DNA of 9,819 bases from Deltaproteobacteria bacterium (GTDB lineage: Bacteria > Myxococcota > Myxococcia > Myxococcales > 40CM-4-68-19): the NCBI GenBank assembly GCA_005879095.1, contig VBLM01000408.1, positions 1 through 9,819 of the forward strand. The letters run 5' to 3'. A program made the position numbers and the translations under genes. The notes beneath the pieces were generated by a model. That model saw only the letters and a program-made list of their open reading frames with translations, searched no databases and was not told the origin of the DNA. Below are positions 8,716-9,819 of the stretch, one piece after another. The stretch's first letter is position 1, and each line of letters begins with the position of its first letter.

Positions 8716-9819
8716 GGCCGCCGCGGACGCGCCAGCATCGAGCGCGCCGCTTCTTTCGCGAGATGCAGCAGCGTGACCTTGTCGGGCGGCTTCAGCTCGT
8801 CCGCCATCAACTGCCGCAGCGCTTCGGCGCGCCGCAGCTTGCCGCTCGAGGTGCGTGGCAACGTACCGGGCGCCAGCATATGCACGGCGTTCGGCCGGAT
8901 TCCGGTGCGCTCGACCACGCGTGCGGAGACGGCGTCGGCTGCGAGGTCATCGCTCTGCTCGACGAGCAGGACCAGTTCCTCGCCCTCGTCGCCGGGCCGT
9001 CCGACCGCGACGGCGCAACCGGGCCGCACGCCGGGGAGGCCGTCGAGCGCGTCCTCGAATTCCTGCGGCGCATGGTTTCTGCCGGCGACGATGATTACGT
9101 CCTTCGCGCGCCCGCTGACGAAAAGCTCGCCGTCTTCGACGAAGCCGAGGTCGCCGGTGTCGAGCCAGCCGTCTTTCAGAGTGTCTCTGGTCGCTTCCGG
9201 ATTGCCGAAGTACTCGCGCATCACCGACGGCCCGCGGACGAAGATGCGGCCGTCGCGCAGGTCGACGTCGACACCGGGCAGCGGCGCGCCCACCGAGGCC
9301 AGCTCGCGGCGGCCGCTCTGGATCGTGCGCGGCCCGCGGCGCGGCGGCGTGAACGTGACCGCCAGCGAGGCTTCCGACAGCCCGTACACCGGCATCAGCG
9401 CTTTTTCGTCGAAGCCGAAGCGCGCGAACCGGTCGGCGAAACGGCGCAGCACTCCCGGCGCCACCGGCTCCGCGCCGTTCAAGGCGAATCGCCAGGAGGA
9501 CAGATCGATGCCCTCCAGCTCCTCGTCGCGGATCCGCCGCGCGCAAAGGCCGTAGGCGAAGTTCGGCGCGACCGAGAGCGTGGCCCGCTTGCGCGAGATG
9601 GCGCGCAGCCACAGCGCCGGCCTGGCGAGGAAGACCTCGGGCGGGAGCAGCGTGAGCGGCCCCGGGTGCGCGACCGCGAGCAGCAGGCAGCCGATCAATC
9701 CCATGTCGTGGTAGAGCGGCAGCCACGACACGCCGGCCTGCGCGTCGTCGGGCGGAACGATGGTGTCGATCGCCGCCACGTTGGCGAGGACGTTGGCGTG
9801 CGTCAGCGCGACCGGCTTC
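8712..9819 (-). CDS. fatty-acyl-AMP ligase (AMP-binding superfamily), 5' end outside window
   Basis: The last 368 residues of an ANL-superfamily adenylating enzyme; about 200 N-terminal residues lie beyond the window. It begins within KPVALTHANVLAN, just after the P-loop. It then shows LPLYHDMGLIG (visible residues 33-43), APNFAYGLCARRI, LNGAEPV (about 113-119), YGLSEAS (145-151), DTGDLGF (220-226), the hinge GRAKD (236-240) and the C-terminal catalytic Lys327 in LPRTSSGK. The YHDMGLIG, NGAEPV and GRNHAPQE signatures are those of fatty-acyl-AMP ligases, which form acyl-adenylates for transfer to a carrier protein or polyketide synthase rather than to CoA; a CoA ligase is not excluded. The stretch between TFTPP and SVGAPLPG is shorter than in many members I recall, which may be normal for this subgroup. 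Its TGA overlaps the flavoprotein start, so both belong to one operon. Confidence 0.9.
   Translation of the reverse strand, partial: KPVALTHANVLANVAAIDTIVPPDDAQAGVSWLPLYHDMGLIGCLLLAVAHPGPLTLLPPEVFLARPALWLRAISRKRATLSVAPNFAYGLCARRIRDEELEGIDLSSWRFALNGAEPVAPGVLRRFADRFARFGFDEKALMPVYGLSEASLAVTFTPPRRGPRTIQSGRRELASVGAPLPGVDVDLRDGRIFVRGPSVMREYFGNPEATRDTLKDGWLDTGDLGFVEDGELFVSGRAKDVIIVAGRNHAPQEFEDALDGLPGVRPGCAVAVGRPGDEGEELVLLVEQSDDLAADAVSARVVERTGIRPNAVHMLAPGTLPRTSSGKLRRAEALRQLMADELKPPDKVTLLHLAKEAARSMLARPRRP

Noticed and set aside
8272..9555. A 427-codon + strand ORF opposite the flavoprotein and ligase
   Set aside because: Ser/Arg/Pro-rich antisense shadow of two genes with complete motifs.

Overview
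The window is uniformly GC-rich and gene-dense. It carries a eukaryotic-type Ser/Thr kinase with a periplasmic TPR region, DUF3014 and DUF3052 proteins, a POTRA/beta-barrel outer-membrane protein and a ClpS. This set points to a Gram-negative soil-type bacterium. Acidobacteriota (Thermoanaerobaculia or Vicinamibacteria type) is my best guess, inferred from gene content only; Myxococcota-like lineages are the alternative.

The left half (1-3591) reads on the + strand. It holds the end of clpS, then an MFS_1-like permease that overlaps it by 4 nt but is frame-broken. Next come a small Arg/Lys-rich protein, a 134-bp imperfect palindrome, and a DUF3052 protein whose stop overlaps the start of a POTRA/beta-barrel protein.

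The right half (3701-9819) reads on the - strand. From right to left it holds a fatty-acyl-AMP ligase (5' end outside the window), a geranylgeranyl-reductase-type flavoprotein started by TTG inside the ligase stop, a small hairpin, a Ser/Thr kinase with TM, TolB-like and TPR regions (frame-broken and carrying an exact 255-bp tandem duplication), and a membrane-anchored DUF3014 protein 21 bp behind the kinase. The two halves converge on a second palindromic repeat (3603-3687) that probably acts as a two-way terminator. No gene-free stretch exceeds about 160 bp, and I saw no tRNA, rRNA, CRISPR array or transposase.

The most notable feature is a set of structural anomalies. Three genes (MFS, DUF3052, kinase) each appear to lack roughly 14-22 internal residues compared with what I know of their families, and two of these losses also break the frame. 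The kinase also carries the perfect duplication. Either this locus is rearranging by short-range slippage or the assembly is faulty here; raw reads would decide. I found no clearly new defence or mobile system. The most interesting candidates for undescribed biology are the two palindromic repeat elements, the DUF3052-barrel pair and the kinase-DUF3014 pair.
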